From contig JAIEQI010000180.1 in the NCBI GenBank assembly GCA_019747875.1, positions 1 to 64,000 of the forward strand: a stretch of 64,000 nt of DNA, written 5' to 3'. Under the pieces are notes generated by a model, which was not told the origin of the DNA, did no database searches, and saw nothing but the letters and a program-made list of their open reading frames with translations. Below are positions 36,435 to 44,677 of the stretch, one piece after another (positions within the stretch are counted from its first letter, which is position 1; the number at the start of each line of letters is the position of its first letter). A program made the position numbers and the translations under genes. The DNA is from Candidatus Obscuribacterales bacterium (GTDB lineage: Bacteria > Cyanobacteriota > Vampirovibrionia > Obscuribacterales > Obscuribacteraceae).

Positions 36435-37662
36435 CCAACAAAAGATCATTCACATGACAGAATCAAAAACGACGTACACAATTGAGCAAAGCAACGCCTT
36501 CTTGGAGGAATTTGAGCTAGGACCGTGGTGTAGCGGAGAACTCAGTGGGCTGCGTTTTGCAGTTAGTGATCTTATTGATGTTGAAGAAAGGGTGACTGGT
36601 TGTGGAAACCCATTTTGGCTTTCGAACAGACCTCCCGCCGCCTGCAATGCTGTTGCCGTGGATCTTTTACTTTCTGCCGGTAGCCAATGTATAGGCAAAA
36701 CTTTTGTCGATGAGTTCGGGAACAGCCTTCTTGGTGAGAGTCGATTTCATGGAACTCCCTTGAATCCAAATGCACCAGATCACGTACCGGGCGGACCAAT
36801 AGCCGGTGCGGCCTCCGCTGTTGCTTGCGGTCATGTCGATTTTGCAATTGGTGTCGATTCCGGACCTGGTGTCCAAATCACCGCGAGTAACTGCCGATTG
36901 TTTGGTTATAGACCCCGAGTCGGGAGTGTATCTACAGCAGGATTATTGCCTGTGGCACCTTCTTTTGACACCATCGGAATTTTGGCCGATACAGCAGATC
37001 ACTTGTTGCAGGTGTCCAAGAAACTTTCCTGTGTCACACCAGATTTCTCCAAGAAACTCGAATTTGTGGTTTTGTCTGAGGCGTGGGACTCGCTATCCGA
37101 GACTCTTTCAGCAGAACTGATGAATAAGTTCAAGCTTGTCGAACAAGCTTTAGATCTGAAGGTTAGCAGTTGCTCGCTCAAAGATCTTCAATCACCTTTA
37201 GCTAGCGACCTTCAAAATTGGTATCTCACATACAGAGAAATTGTAGCTATGGAGATCTGGAGCAGCTTCGGAACATGGGTTGAAGAGCGAAAACCAGAGC
37301 TGGGATCGGAAGCCAAAGCGAATATTTTCATTGCTCGCAGAATCGATCGTAGCGAGTCATCCAAATATTATTCGAGCAGAGCAGAGTTGAAATCCGCACT
37401 TAGAAGGTTCATGAGTTCAGACAAGGTTCTTTGTATTCCATCTGCAAGTGAACCTGCTCCGAAAAAAGGATTTATTGCAAGCGCCCATGATCCCGGCGAA
37501 TACTATCCATCCACGCTTGCACTTTGTTCGCTCTCTGCGATTTCAGGACTGCCATCTCTAACATTGCCATTGGCAGTTGTGGATGGCGTACCTATTGGTT
37601 TAACGCTGATCTCATCGAATGACGCCGCCCTCTTATCAATCCTCTCGCGCTGCGGCTCTTAG
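36424..37662 (+). CDS. Amidase-signature protein lacking the catalytic triad (AMI1/Toc64-like)
   Basis: The amidase-signature fold is clear, with strongest resemblance to the plant AMI1/Toc64 group (NPNAPDHVPGG, FGYRPRVG-VSTAG, APSFDTIG). All catalytic positions are changed: the lysine in A-V-K-D-L is S48; the GGSSGG segment is GGPIAG (P125/I126); the nucleophile serine in D-T-GGS is G149. It should therefore not hydrolyse amides. Plant Toc64 likewise lost the serine and serves as a docking protein. The 412-residue length is near the short AMI1 type. ATG 36424 overlaps the upstream gene; ATG 36454 is an alternative. Both genes are probably one unit. Confidence 0.8.
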   Translation: MYSNQQKIIHMTESKTTYTIEQSNAFLEEFELGPWCSGELSGLRFAVSDLIDVEERVTGCGNPFWLSNRPPAACNAVAVDLLLSAGSQCIGKTFVDEFGNSLLGESRFHGTPLNPNAPDHVPGGPIAGAASAVACGHVDFAIGVDSGPGVQITASNCRLFGYRPRVGSVSTAGLLPVAPSFDTIGILADTADHLLQVSKKLSCVTPDFSKKLEFVVLSEAWDSLSETLSAELMNKFKLVEQALDLKVSSCSLKDLQSPLASDLQNWYLTYREIVAMEIWSSFGTWVEERKPELGSEAKANIFIARRIDRSESSKYYSSRAELKSALRRFMSSDKVLCIPSASEPAPKKGFIASAHDPGEYYPSTLALCSLSAISGLPSLTLPLAVVDGVPIGLTLISSNDAALLSILSRCGS

Positions 37663-37726
37663 CAGCAATAAAGTTTCTCCAGAAATAATGTACCAGCTAC
37701 TTACGAAGCTCGAATCGTGTCAAAAA

Positions 37727-37771
37727 GATCGAAGCCGGCAAGATGCCGGCGCTCCCGGGATCGAACCGAGC
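37727..37771 (+). repeat. Palindromic dispersed repeat A, single copy
   Basis: GATCGAAGCCGGC-AAGAT-GCCGGCGCTCCCGGGATCGAACC is present with the same flanks as the 67-bp units at the window start. It lies directly upstream of the 31-bp palindrome array, in the gap after the amidase-like gene. Confidence 0.8.
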
Positions 37772-37802
37772 CCAAGGAGCGCTTCTGCCCTAAGTATGGA
37801 GC

Positions 37803-38036
37803 GCGGACGTCTCGTCCGCACATAGTATGGGCAGCGGACGTCTCGTCCGCACATAGTATGGGCAGCGGACGTCCCGTCCGCACATAGTATGGGCAGCGGA
37901 CGTCTCGTCCGCACATAGTATGGGCAGCGGACGTCCCGTCCGCACATAGTATGGGCAGCGGACGTCTCGTCCGCCCATAGTATGGGCAGCGGACGTCTCG
38001 TCCGCCCATAGTATGGGCAGCGGACGTCCCGTCCGC
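37803..38036. repeat. Tandem array of eight 31-bp palindromic units
   Basis: Units begin at 37803, 37834, 37865, 37896, 37927, 37958, 37989 and 38020, exactly 31 bp apart. Each has the hairpin GCGGACG-TCT/TCC-CGTCCGC. Between hairpins runs (A/C)CATAGTATGGGCA; after units 6 and 7 this completes a second palindrome GCCCATAGTATGGGC. Only the hairpin loop (TCT or TCC) and one linker base vary. It lies between convergent gene ends. Frames open through it merely reflect the repeat. Confidence 0.92.
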
Positions 38037-38078
38037 GTTTTACTGCAACAAAAGCGAATCACTCTGACTGCAAAAGAA

Positions 38079-38126
38079 AAAACGATATCACCGGTACTGC
38101 AAAACAAAACACAGCGATATCGTTTT
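38079..38126. terminator. Probable bidirectional terminator
   Basis: Perfect 11-bp arms AAAACGATATC (38079-38089) and GATATCGTTTT (38116-38126) enclose a 26-base loop. Each strand ends in a short T run after the stem. It lies between the convergent amidase-like and OsmC genes. The large loop lowers confidence. Confidence 0.5.
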
Positions 38127-38161
38127 CAACATTTCATTTTAGAGAACGGCAAGTTGTCAGC

Positions 38162-38593
38162 CTAAACCACCGCTCCTAACTTAGCAGTCATGGTGATCTT
38201 GGTATTCAACAAGCGAGAGATCGGGCATCCTTTCTTGGCATTCTCTGCAGCCGTTTGGAATTTACCCTCATCAGCGCCAGGAATATTGGCGCTAACTTCC
38301 AAGTGAATTTCAGTCACTGTAAATCCGGCATCCGTCTTTTCCATCGTAAGAGTTGCTTCCGTATTGATGGACTTGGCGGTCATTCCAAGTTCGCCCAATT
38401 GTCCGGAGAGTGCCATAGAGAAGCAACCCGCGTGAGCAGCTGCAATTAACTCCTCAGGATTTGTACCTTTGCCTTCTTCAAATCGTGTACTGAAAGAGTA
38501 TTGCGTTTTCTCTAACACTCCACTTTGGGTGGATACGGTACCTTTACCGCCTTTGAGATCACCTTCCCAGTGCGCTGAAGCCTTGCGTTTCAT
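38162..38593 (-). CDS. osmC: OsmC-family peroxiredoxin
   Basis: A 143-residue OsmC/Ohr protein with both redox cysteines, in AAHAGCFSMALS and KKGCPISRLL, and the arginine/glutamate region (STRFEEGKGTNPEELI) near the start. The spacing suits OsmC, which reduces organic hydroperoxides in the cytoplasm as a homodimer. A GGAGG-like site precedes the ATG at 38593. Monocistronic; the terminator-like hairpin lies 36 bp past its stop. Confidence 0.9.
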   Translation of the reverse strand: MKRKASAHWEGDLKGGKGTVSTQSGVLEKTQYSFSTRFEEGKGTNPEELIAAAHAGCFSMALSGQLGELGMTAKSINTEATLTMEKTDAGFTVTEIHLEVSANIPGADEGKFQTAAENAKKGCPISRLLNTKITMTAKLGAVV

Positions 38594-38747
38594 GTGTCCT
38601 CCCTTTTTTTGAGCACAATCAAACCACCATTCAAAGATGGCTGTTTGGAGCAGGAGGTCTTAGTATAAAAGCAGCGCCAAATATTTCAATCGCCTATATA
38701 AGGAAAGCGACCAATTCAACCAGAAGATCCATCCGAGAAATGAATTC

Positions 38748-39326
38748 CTATCGTTTGCGAGTTATGTCAACACCATTTGGCATACGCACAGAAATTTCCG
38801 ATGCGCTTTCAGTGACCTGGATATTTCCAGGCAAACAAATAAGATGTGCATTCTTGCCAATATTTTTGACTCTAAACGCTTCCGCCAAATCATTCTTATG
38901 AAGAAATTTCATCGCACCTTCTGCTTCTTCTTTGGTGACTTTCACCAATGTGACGCGGGCCCGTTTGTCGAACTCAACTAGATGTCCTGTTGTTGCCTCG
39001 ATGATCAGTGAACCATCTTTAAATTCAGTCAACTTGCTGCCATCAGGCAAAGCAGCACGCCTGACTGAGCGCATCTTACCGGAAGAGAATTCTATGTAAT
39101 TCCTGGAAACGAAGCCATAGAGCGGAATCTCGACCCATTGCTTCTTATCTCTTTCTTGTGTCGAGCATGCAAACAGTTCTTGGAAGACCCTGCGAATAGG
39201 TAAAAGGTGTTGTTTTGCTGCAGCAAATCCGATCAGCTGCAAACTTCTGATCAAAGCACTCATGCCTTCCAGCGAGAATAAATCGATTTGTGCTTTGTTC
39301 GTAGCGAGCATTGGATTGAAAAGCAT
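38748..39326 (-). CDS. Hypothetical protein
   Basis: A protein of up to 192 residues with no recognised domain, signal or membrane segment. The C-terminal half alternates short strand-like stretches (LTEFKDGSLIIEATTGHLVEFD). Start is uncertain: ATGs at 39326, 39311 and 39263 all lack a good ribosome site. A remnant of repeat B lies just upstream. Function unknown. Confidence 0.5.
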   Translation of the reverse strand: MLFNPMLATNKAQIDLFSLEGMSALIRSLQLIGFAAAKQHLLPIRRVFQELFACSTQERDKKQWVEIPLYGFVSRNYIEFSSGKMRSVRRAALPDGSKLTEFKDGSLIIEATTGHLVEFDKRARVTLVKVTKEEAEGAMKFLHKNDLAEAFRVKNIGKNAHLICLPGNIQVTESASEISVRMPNGVDITRKR

Positions 39327-39341
39327 CGGTTGGGATTGAAA

Positions 39342-39385
39342 ACGCTCCGGAGTTTCGCTGGGTGCAGGACCCTCTCACCCCCCGT
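39342..39385. repeat. Divergent copy of palindromic repeat B
   Basis: ACGCTCCGGAGTTTCGCT is conserved, then the inner stem reads GGGT-gcagg-ACCC in place of GGGC-NNNN-GCCC, so pairing is kept by a double change. The outer AACTCC arm is lost. The surrounding 39386-39550 holds nothing else recognisable. Confidence 0.6.
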
Positions 39386-39556
39386 ATAGGATCAAATTCT
39401 AGAAGCCAAATATGAAAAACTTGTGAGTCAAATCGATAACTTGGCTATTTCAACATTAAATGACGAGAGAAGTCTCCCGGAAGTCTCCCTGTGGTAGCGC
39501 AATAGCGCTCTAGAAACGGAGATTTGGATCTTGCACAGAAGGAGTCAGTGAAACGA

Positions 39557-39579
39557 GAGCCCGGGCAGTGCCCAGGCTC
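39557..39579 (-). terminator. Hairpin after the TonB-like gene
   Basis: GAGCC-c-GGGC-agt-GCCC-a-GGCTC forms a strong stem 50 bp past the stop of the 39629-41488 gene. On the minus strand it is followed by CTCGTTTCAC, a short T run only, so termination is likely but not certain. Confidence 0.45.
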
Positions 39580-39628
39580 ACATTCTTCTACCTTTTCGTA
39601 AGAGCTATCTCTCTCTGCCAGTCCAGTC

Positions 39629-41488
39629 CTATCTCAAAGATCCCTGGAACACGTTATAGTCAAACGTGAACTCGACATCGATACTTTCCGGAGCGCCGGC
39701 AGGCAGATGTTCAAATGGTGCAGCATTTTCGACAGCTCTCAATGCGGCTTGGTCAGCAACTGCGATTCCGCTTCCCTGAACTAGTTGAACGCGGCCCAGC
39801 TCACCATTAGTGAAGATCTTGAACATGACTCTTACTTTCCGCGAAGAGCCATCACGGGGAGGAATCCAGGCACGCTTGATCTTTCGCTGAAGTCGATCCA
39901 TGAATCCTGTGAAATCTACATCAACCTGACGAGCTGGTGCGATAGCAACCGGTCCATCCTGACCTTCCTTCGTGTTTGGACGAGCAGTCCCTGTTCCCAC
40001 TTGCGGAACAAGATCAGGGACGCTGCCTCGATCTCTACCGCTAGCTCGGACTGGCGTCGGAACGTTCCCTTTCTCTCCTATCCCTCGGCTATTGCCGCGT
40101 CCGTTACCTTCCATCGGCATGGTAACGGGTTGCGTTGATCGCCCCGCTCCTTTGGAGTTGCTGCTAAATTCACCAGCATCAAGCATCGGTGCTGTTGTAG
40201 CCGAGCTTCCGGACCGTCCGCCTAGTGTTCCAGGATTCAGCGGCGCTACAGCTTTGCCGGAAGCAGAACTCATGCCGCCAGGATTGCCTAGTTGCATTCC
40301 TGGCAAAGCGTAAGCACCACTAGCCTTGGATGCAGTCGTAGAGGGCATTGGCGCGCCGGAGTTGGCATTCTTGAGAATACTAGAACCGGCCATTTGCGTT
40401 CCAGAATGCGCTTGCAGAGCGCTTTGTGTAGCGGGCAACGCAGAACTCAACGTAGCTGGTGTGAAGTTGTTTGGAGTAATGGATACAGGTACAGGCAACT
40501 TGGGAGCCGCAGCCGCAGTACTCGGAGCGACTGGCATTGGAGGCTGGGGGGCAAAATTTGAGACCGCTTTGGCTAAGATGGGCTTGGGCATCGGCGTCAT
40601 CACAGCTGATGCAGTTGAGGTAGCACTTGTAGGCAATTTAACTGCTTGTAGCGGGGGCGTGAGCGTGGCTGTTTGCACGGATCTCGTCACCGGGGTTGGT
40701 GGCGCAGGTGGTGTAAATGCTCTAGCAATCATATTCTGCATGCTTGGCTTAGGAGCTGTCACTGAGCTTGACTTGCTAGCTGGGGAGGAACTACTGGTGC
40801 TTGCAGGCTGAGTTTTGCTGATTGAAGCCGTTTTTGAGAGCTGCGCCTGCCGTGCGGTGGGGTTTAGCTCCCGACTTGGATCAAATTTTTTCTGTGGCGC
40901 ACTGGGGACTTTCGCTATATTTTGAGTAAGCTGCTTTGGCGTGCTCTTAGCGATGTTTGACAATATTTCAATCTCAATAACCTGTCTTGCAGTCGGGTGT
41001 GGGACGAAGAAAAACAGAGCCATCACTGCAAGCCCAACGATGCTGGATGCGTGCAAGATGTAGGATCCACTAGCGGCTTCATTGAGCTCAAGAATGGAAT
41101 CTTTGTAGATCGCTTTCCTGCGCTTTAAGTTCGCTTGGTCATATGCATCTCTAACTGCATAAGCTATAAAGGTGAGAGCAAGTCCAATAATAACGAGCGA
41201 TGCAGGTGTGCCTAAGCGGCTTGAGTGAAGCAAACTTACAAGGGTTTGGTTGATCTCCATGTTGAAGGCTTCACCAAGTTTCTTCAGCCCCTCCGAAATC
41301 TGCGGAGCAAGCAAGATCAATCCGAGCAAGATGTAATTGAGGATTGCGACATCGAGAAAGAGCAACCCCTTTCGCGACTGTCCGTTGTAATATTGGCCAA
41401 GACCGGGAATCAGAGAAAGCATAGCAGCCGTCCTCGGATCCCGATGAGCATCAAACTCGCTTGAAAAATTTCTGTAAGTGTGTGACAT
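39629..41488 (-). CDS. TonB-family protein with N-terminal membrane module
   Basis: The N-terminus (10-175) has the LSLIPGLGQYYNGQSRKGLLFL motif class and several membrane segments, unlike the single helix of classical TonB. A long Pro/Ala/Ser/Thr linker (about 200-515) could span the periplasm. The last 95 residues (about 520-615) form a TonB C-terminal domain: FMDRLQRKIKRAW-PP, VMFKIFTNGELG-VQL-QGSG, AALRAVENAAPF-HLP. It may transmit force or bind outer-membrane partners; no ExbB/ExbD gene is in the window. The next gene upstream is a related paralog on the same strand. Confidence 0.85.
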   Translation of the reverse strand: MSHTYRNFSSEFDAHRDPRTAAMLSLIPGLGQYYNGQSRKGLLFLDVAILNYILLGLILLAPQISEGLKKLGEAFNMEINQTLVSLLHSSRLGTPASLVIIGLALTFIAYAVRDAYDQANLKRRKAIYKDSILELNEAASGSYILHASSIVGLAVMALFFFVPHPTARQVIEIEILSNIAKSTPKQLTQNIAKVPSAPQKKFDPSRELNPTARQAQLSKTASISKTQPASTSSSSPASKSSSVTAPKPSMQNMIARAFTPPAPPTPVTRSVQTATLTPPLQAVKLPTSATSTASAVMTPMPKPILAKAVSNFAPQPPMPVAPSTAAAAPKLPVPVSITPNNFTPATLSSALPATQSALQAHSGTQMAGSSILKNANSGAPMPSTTASKASGAYALPGMQLGNPGGMSSASGKAVAPLNPGTLGGRSGSSATTAPMLDAGEFSSNSKGAGRSTQPVTMPMEGNGRGNSRGIGEKGNVPTPVRASGRDRGSVPDLVPQVGTGTARPNTKEGQDGPVAIAPARQVDVDFTGFMDRLQRKIKRAWIPPRDGSSRKVRVMFKIFTNGELGRVQLVQGSGIAVADQAALRAVENAAPFEHLPAGAPESIDVEFTFDYNVFQGSLR

Positions 41489-41786
41489 AAATGGAGACCT
41501 ACTAGTCGAGACCGATACAAAGCCAACTCAAAGCTATACGGTCAAGATAAGTTAAAAGCGTCCAAGTTGATACGTGAGCTACTCTCTGTTTTGCTCAGGG
41601 TTTTCACTGACCTGACAATGGCGTTTAGATCTCGTACAGCGTACAGCCCGGAGGCAGTACCATGCGTCACGGTAGACGCGACGAGACTCATGAAGAAAGC
41701 AGAGATGTTTTGCTTTTCACAAATGTTTTCGGCAATCGGAAATTTTCAATACTGCAAGGTGGGCAAACGTCGCCTGGACATAGCTC

Positions 41787-44378
41787 CTAAAATCCAGCCC
41801 AACGCGAATCTGTCGAAGCTTCCTGACCATTTGTCAGAGCAGGCAAGGTAATACGCTTCTTGTGAGCATTCTCACCAGTTTTTGTTTCGTCGCAAGGCGT
41901 GCAGTTCTGAATCACCATCGAAATATCTAGGTCTTCTTCCGTCCCCGCCGGTGGTGCCACCCAGTCAGTGACGGCAAGGGCTGCATCAAGAGCAGCTTTG
42001 TCCGTTTCGGGATCGCCAGAAGATTGAACTATTTTGTGATTTGTTAGCTTGCCGTTTGTTGCGATATGGAAGCCCACCATTACGGGTTTGGATCCTTCTT
42101 TGGATCGCGGATTCCACGAACGATAAATGACCTTCTTTAAGTCCTGCAAATACGCCTGTAATTGCGCTTCGTTTTCAAACGAGGTCAAAGATTCAGAGTT
42201 TAGCTGAATCGGAGTGGGTTGAATTTCCACTGAAACAAAAGGCTTCTCATTCTTTGTAGAGACTTTCACAGCCATGTAAGTTTTGCCCGCGTGATTCGCC
42301 GGCAGAGTTGGCAATTTTTCAGAATTGAATTTCAATGTGCTAAGCATCTTCGATAACTCACGAGAGATATCACTCTGTGGGTTGGTCAACTTCACCTGCA
42401 ACGGCTCCCCATTACGGTCAACGGCAAATGAAGCGATGGTGGCACCATTGCTGAACGGTGTGGCGCGGTCACGAACAACATGACTCAAAACTTTCGAGTA
42501 CTCTGACCAAAAGTGCTGCATGGAAGGATCGGAGCTCAAGCTTTCATCCATGAATCCTAGCATTGAAGGTGAGCGAGAATCAGATGTATCCCCAGCGGCA
42601 CTTTGCTTGGCAGCTTGATTGACCGACGGATCCGGACGAGCGCCGAAAGTCTTATTCGGCGACATGTCAAAAGTTCCGATCGTATGTTTGCCTGAGTGGA
42701 TAATACCGACTTTCACAGTGAGCTTACCTGCAAACTTACCAGGCAATCCAGGCAATGCAGACATATCCATACCAGCAATGATTTCTCTAAGGGATTCGGC
42801 CGCTGGGCTGGACTCGTTCTTGATGTTATATGAAACTGGAGCACCATTACTGTCGAAAACAAGCTCAGCTTCAGCACGTCCTGGAAGCATCTCCCCTTGA
42901 TATTTGCGACGAGCTTGCTGGAATGATTGGAAGTACTTGTTCCAAACGGGGCTCAGAGTGCTGTCTCCACTGATACTGTTATCGATAGTTCCATCATAGG
43001 TTGTGTAATTGGCAACACCTCTTTGAGGCATCCCCGGAGCATGAATTGTGGCAGTGGTCTGTGACATAGCGCGGTTACCAGGAAGCATGGCAATGCTAAC
43101 CGCCTTTTCCATCCCAGTGGAAGCATTATTTTGGGAGGACAAAGAACTCATGGAAATAAACGAAGCCGGTTCAATTGCGCGTTGTGCGGGATCGGGCAGG
43201 CTGGCGCCGACTGGAACATTAGCCTGGCTCATCTGTCCAAAGGCAGGTGAAGCGGTGTTGGATGAAGAATTGGAAAGTTTGCTTTGTTCAGCCAGAGTTG
43301 CCATTCCGCCTCGAGCAAAAGCTTGCGAGGGATTAGACATTTCATTCAATGGATCGCGCGAGGAATGCTCGGTGCTAGCTCTTGAAAGATCGGTGCTCGG
43401 TTGAACAGACGCTAGCTTGCCGTTTTCTTGAATTGCCCGCTCATTCTGGGACGTTCTCGCACGCTCATTCTGATTGCTCGCAGAAGCCGGCTGATTTTCG
43501 GTCTCGCTATTTGCGGTTTTTGTTGTTGCAATAGCATTCGCCGAAGAGCCTAGACTTCTGGTCTCTTGGGGACTTTGCTTGGTGTCAGGTGTAATAATCT
43601 CTTTGCTGGAGATCTGCTCGGTTTCCTTTGTGCTGGCGTCTTTCCTAGTATCGTCAATTCTGTTGCCAGCTTCGGAGGCTTTTCTTGAAGCGCTAACTTG
43701 CTCTTTGATTGGATCAGGCGAATGCGCTTGCTTGCGCTCATCATCTTTAAAGCGTTCGCCTTGTCCATTATGTCTGTCAGCAGGGGAGTTATCGAGGTCA
43801 GCAATTACAAATTCGATTGCTTGTTCGTGAACAACCGGGTCCAATGGGAAAACCTTCAGCAAAACCAAAAAACAGGTCAGCATGATCGTTCCCAGGTGAG
43901 CGATATAGGAAAGACAAGTGATCAATGAAAGCGATAGAAGCGGTGTGCGCCAGCGCTTGTTAAAGGCATAGCCTGGACCTGCCGCGGGCTCTATAGCTCT
44001 CAGAACCGCAAACGGTGATGACTTTGCAGCTGGCTGCGAGCATTCCGTAAGATCGAACAGGGCATCCTTATAAGCGTCATACATTGCGTATGAGACGTAT
44101 CCTGCGATCAAGAACATGAGTATGGCAAATGGAGCGCTGCCGACCTGCCAGTAATGCATGTACCTTGCCCATTCGGATTCATAGAACTCGAAGTAAGGAA
44201 CTCTGATTCTGGCAAAAACCGTCACCAGAACAACATTCAGAGCATTAACCACAAAGAAGGCAATGGCTTTGTCGGCGCGCTTGTTTATCAACTGACCCAG
44301 ACCCGGCAGAAGCGAGAAAAGCGCTACTTGTAGGGCACGCGATTCTTCGGGTGACATTTGCTTTGCAGATGAAACCAT
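41787..44378 (-). CDS. TonB-family protein with three tandem C-terminal modules
   Basis: The N-terminus repeats the paralog's layout (LFSLLPGLGQLINKRADKA plus membrane segments to about 175), followed by a Ser/Gln/Asn/Glu-rich linker (200-460). Three TonB_C-like modules follow at about 465-570, 605-710 and 740-840. Each begins with a W-x-x-Y/F helix region, then a D-NG-P/G-L hairpin; only the last has the canonical Y-S-WNPR and VGFHIATNGKL...KIVQSSGD form. A typical TonB has one such domain. No energising partner is nearby. Probably an envelope-spanning protein. Confidence 0.8.
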   Translation of the reverse strand: MVSSAKQMSPEESRALQVALFSLLPGLGQLINKRADKAIAFFVVNALNVVLVTVFARIRVPYFEFYESEWARYMHYWQVGSAPFAILMFLIAGYVSYAMYDAYKDALFDLTECSQPAAKSSPFAVLRAIEPAAGPGYAFNKRWRTPLLSLSLITCLSYIAHLGTIMLTCFLVLLKVFPLDPVVHEQAIEFVIADLDNSPADRHNGQGERFKDDERKQAHSPDPIKEQVSASRKASEAGNRIDDTRKDASTKETEQISSKEIITPDTKQSPQETRSLGSSANAIATTKTANSETENQPASASNQNERARTSQNERAIQENGKLASVQPSTDLSRASTEHSSRDPLNEMSNPSQAFARGGMATLAEQSKLSNSSSNTASPAFGQMSQANVPVGASLPDPAQRAIEPASFISMSSLSSQNNASTGMEKAVSIAMLPGNRAMSQTTATIHAPGMPQRGVANYTTYDGTIDNSISGDSTLSPVWNKYFQSFQQARRKYQGEMLPGRAEAELVFDSNGAPVSYNIKNESSPAAESLREIIAGMDMSALPGLPGKFAGKLTVKVGIIHSGKHTIGTFDMSPNKTFGARPDPSVNQAAKQSAAGDTSDSRSPSMLGFMDESLSSDPSMQHFWSEYSKVLSHVVRDRATPFSNGATIASFAVDRNGEPLQVKLTNPQSDISRELSKMLSTLKFNSEKLPTLPANHAGKTYMAVKVSTKNEKPFVSVEIQPTPIQLNSESLTSFENEAQLQAYLQDLKKVIYRSWNPRSKEGSKPVMVGFHIATNGKLTNHKIVQSSGDPETDKAALDAALAVTDWVAPPAGTEEDLDISMVIQNCTPCDETKTGENAHKKRITLPALTNGQEASTDSRWAGF

Positions 44379-44632
44379 AGTAAACCCATTTCGCGGGCTA
44401 TCCGCGGCGTGTTTTATCGAGTGATTAACTACTTTCAGACTAATCCAGTTAATGTGAATCTGATATAGGAAAATCCCGGGAGCTACTCCGTCAATAATGG
44501 AAAGTGTTTAATCCAAGCGCCTTTTGCGTTCCTTAAATATGCAATTCCAGACTAGATTTAATGTAGCGTCGGCGCCCTGACTATTTGTAGTCCGTTGAAG
44601 ACGAATCTAGGGGCTCAATCATGAGTGTTGCC

Positions 44633-44667
44633 GCGACCCCGGGAGCGCAGGCATCTTGCCGGCTCGT
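44633..44667 (-). repeat. Palindromic dispersed repeat A, inverted copy
   Basis: The complement reads GAGCCGGC-AAGAT-GCCTGCGCTCCCGGGG, a diverged copy of repeat A with one arm base changed. It lies ten bases past the end of the CoA-transferase gene. The remaining gap 44379-44632 shows nothing recognisable. Confidence 0.65.
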
Positions 44668-44677
44668 AATCCCAAAC

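Noticed and set aside
37803..38036. CRISPR array
   Set aside because: The period is 31 bp with no variable spacers; the whole unit repeats, and no cas gene is in the window.
37701..38107. Minus-strand frames encoding repeated GRDVRCPYY units
   Set aside because: They only read through the 31-bp palindromes; all three frames are open because the repeat lacks stops.
41567..41851. Possible 94-residue plus-strand gene between the TonB-like genes
   Set aside because: It overlaps the minus-strand gene end by 65 bp, lacks a convincing ribosome site and has no recognisable protein features.
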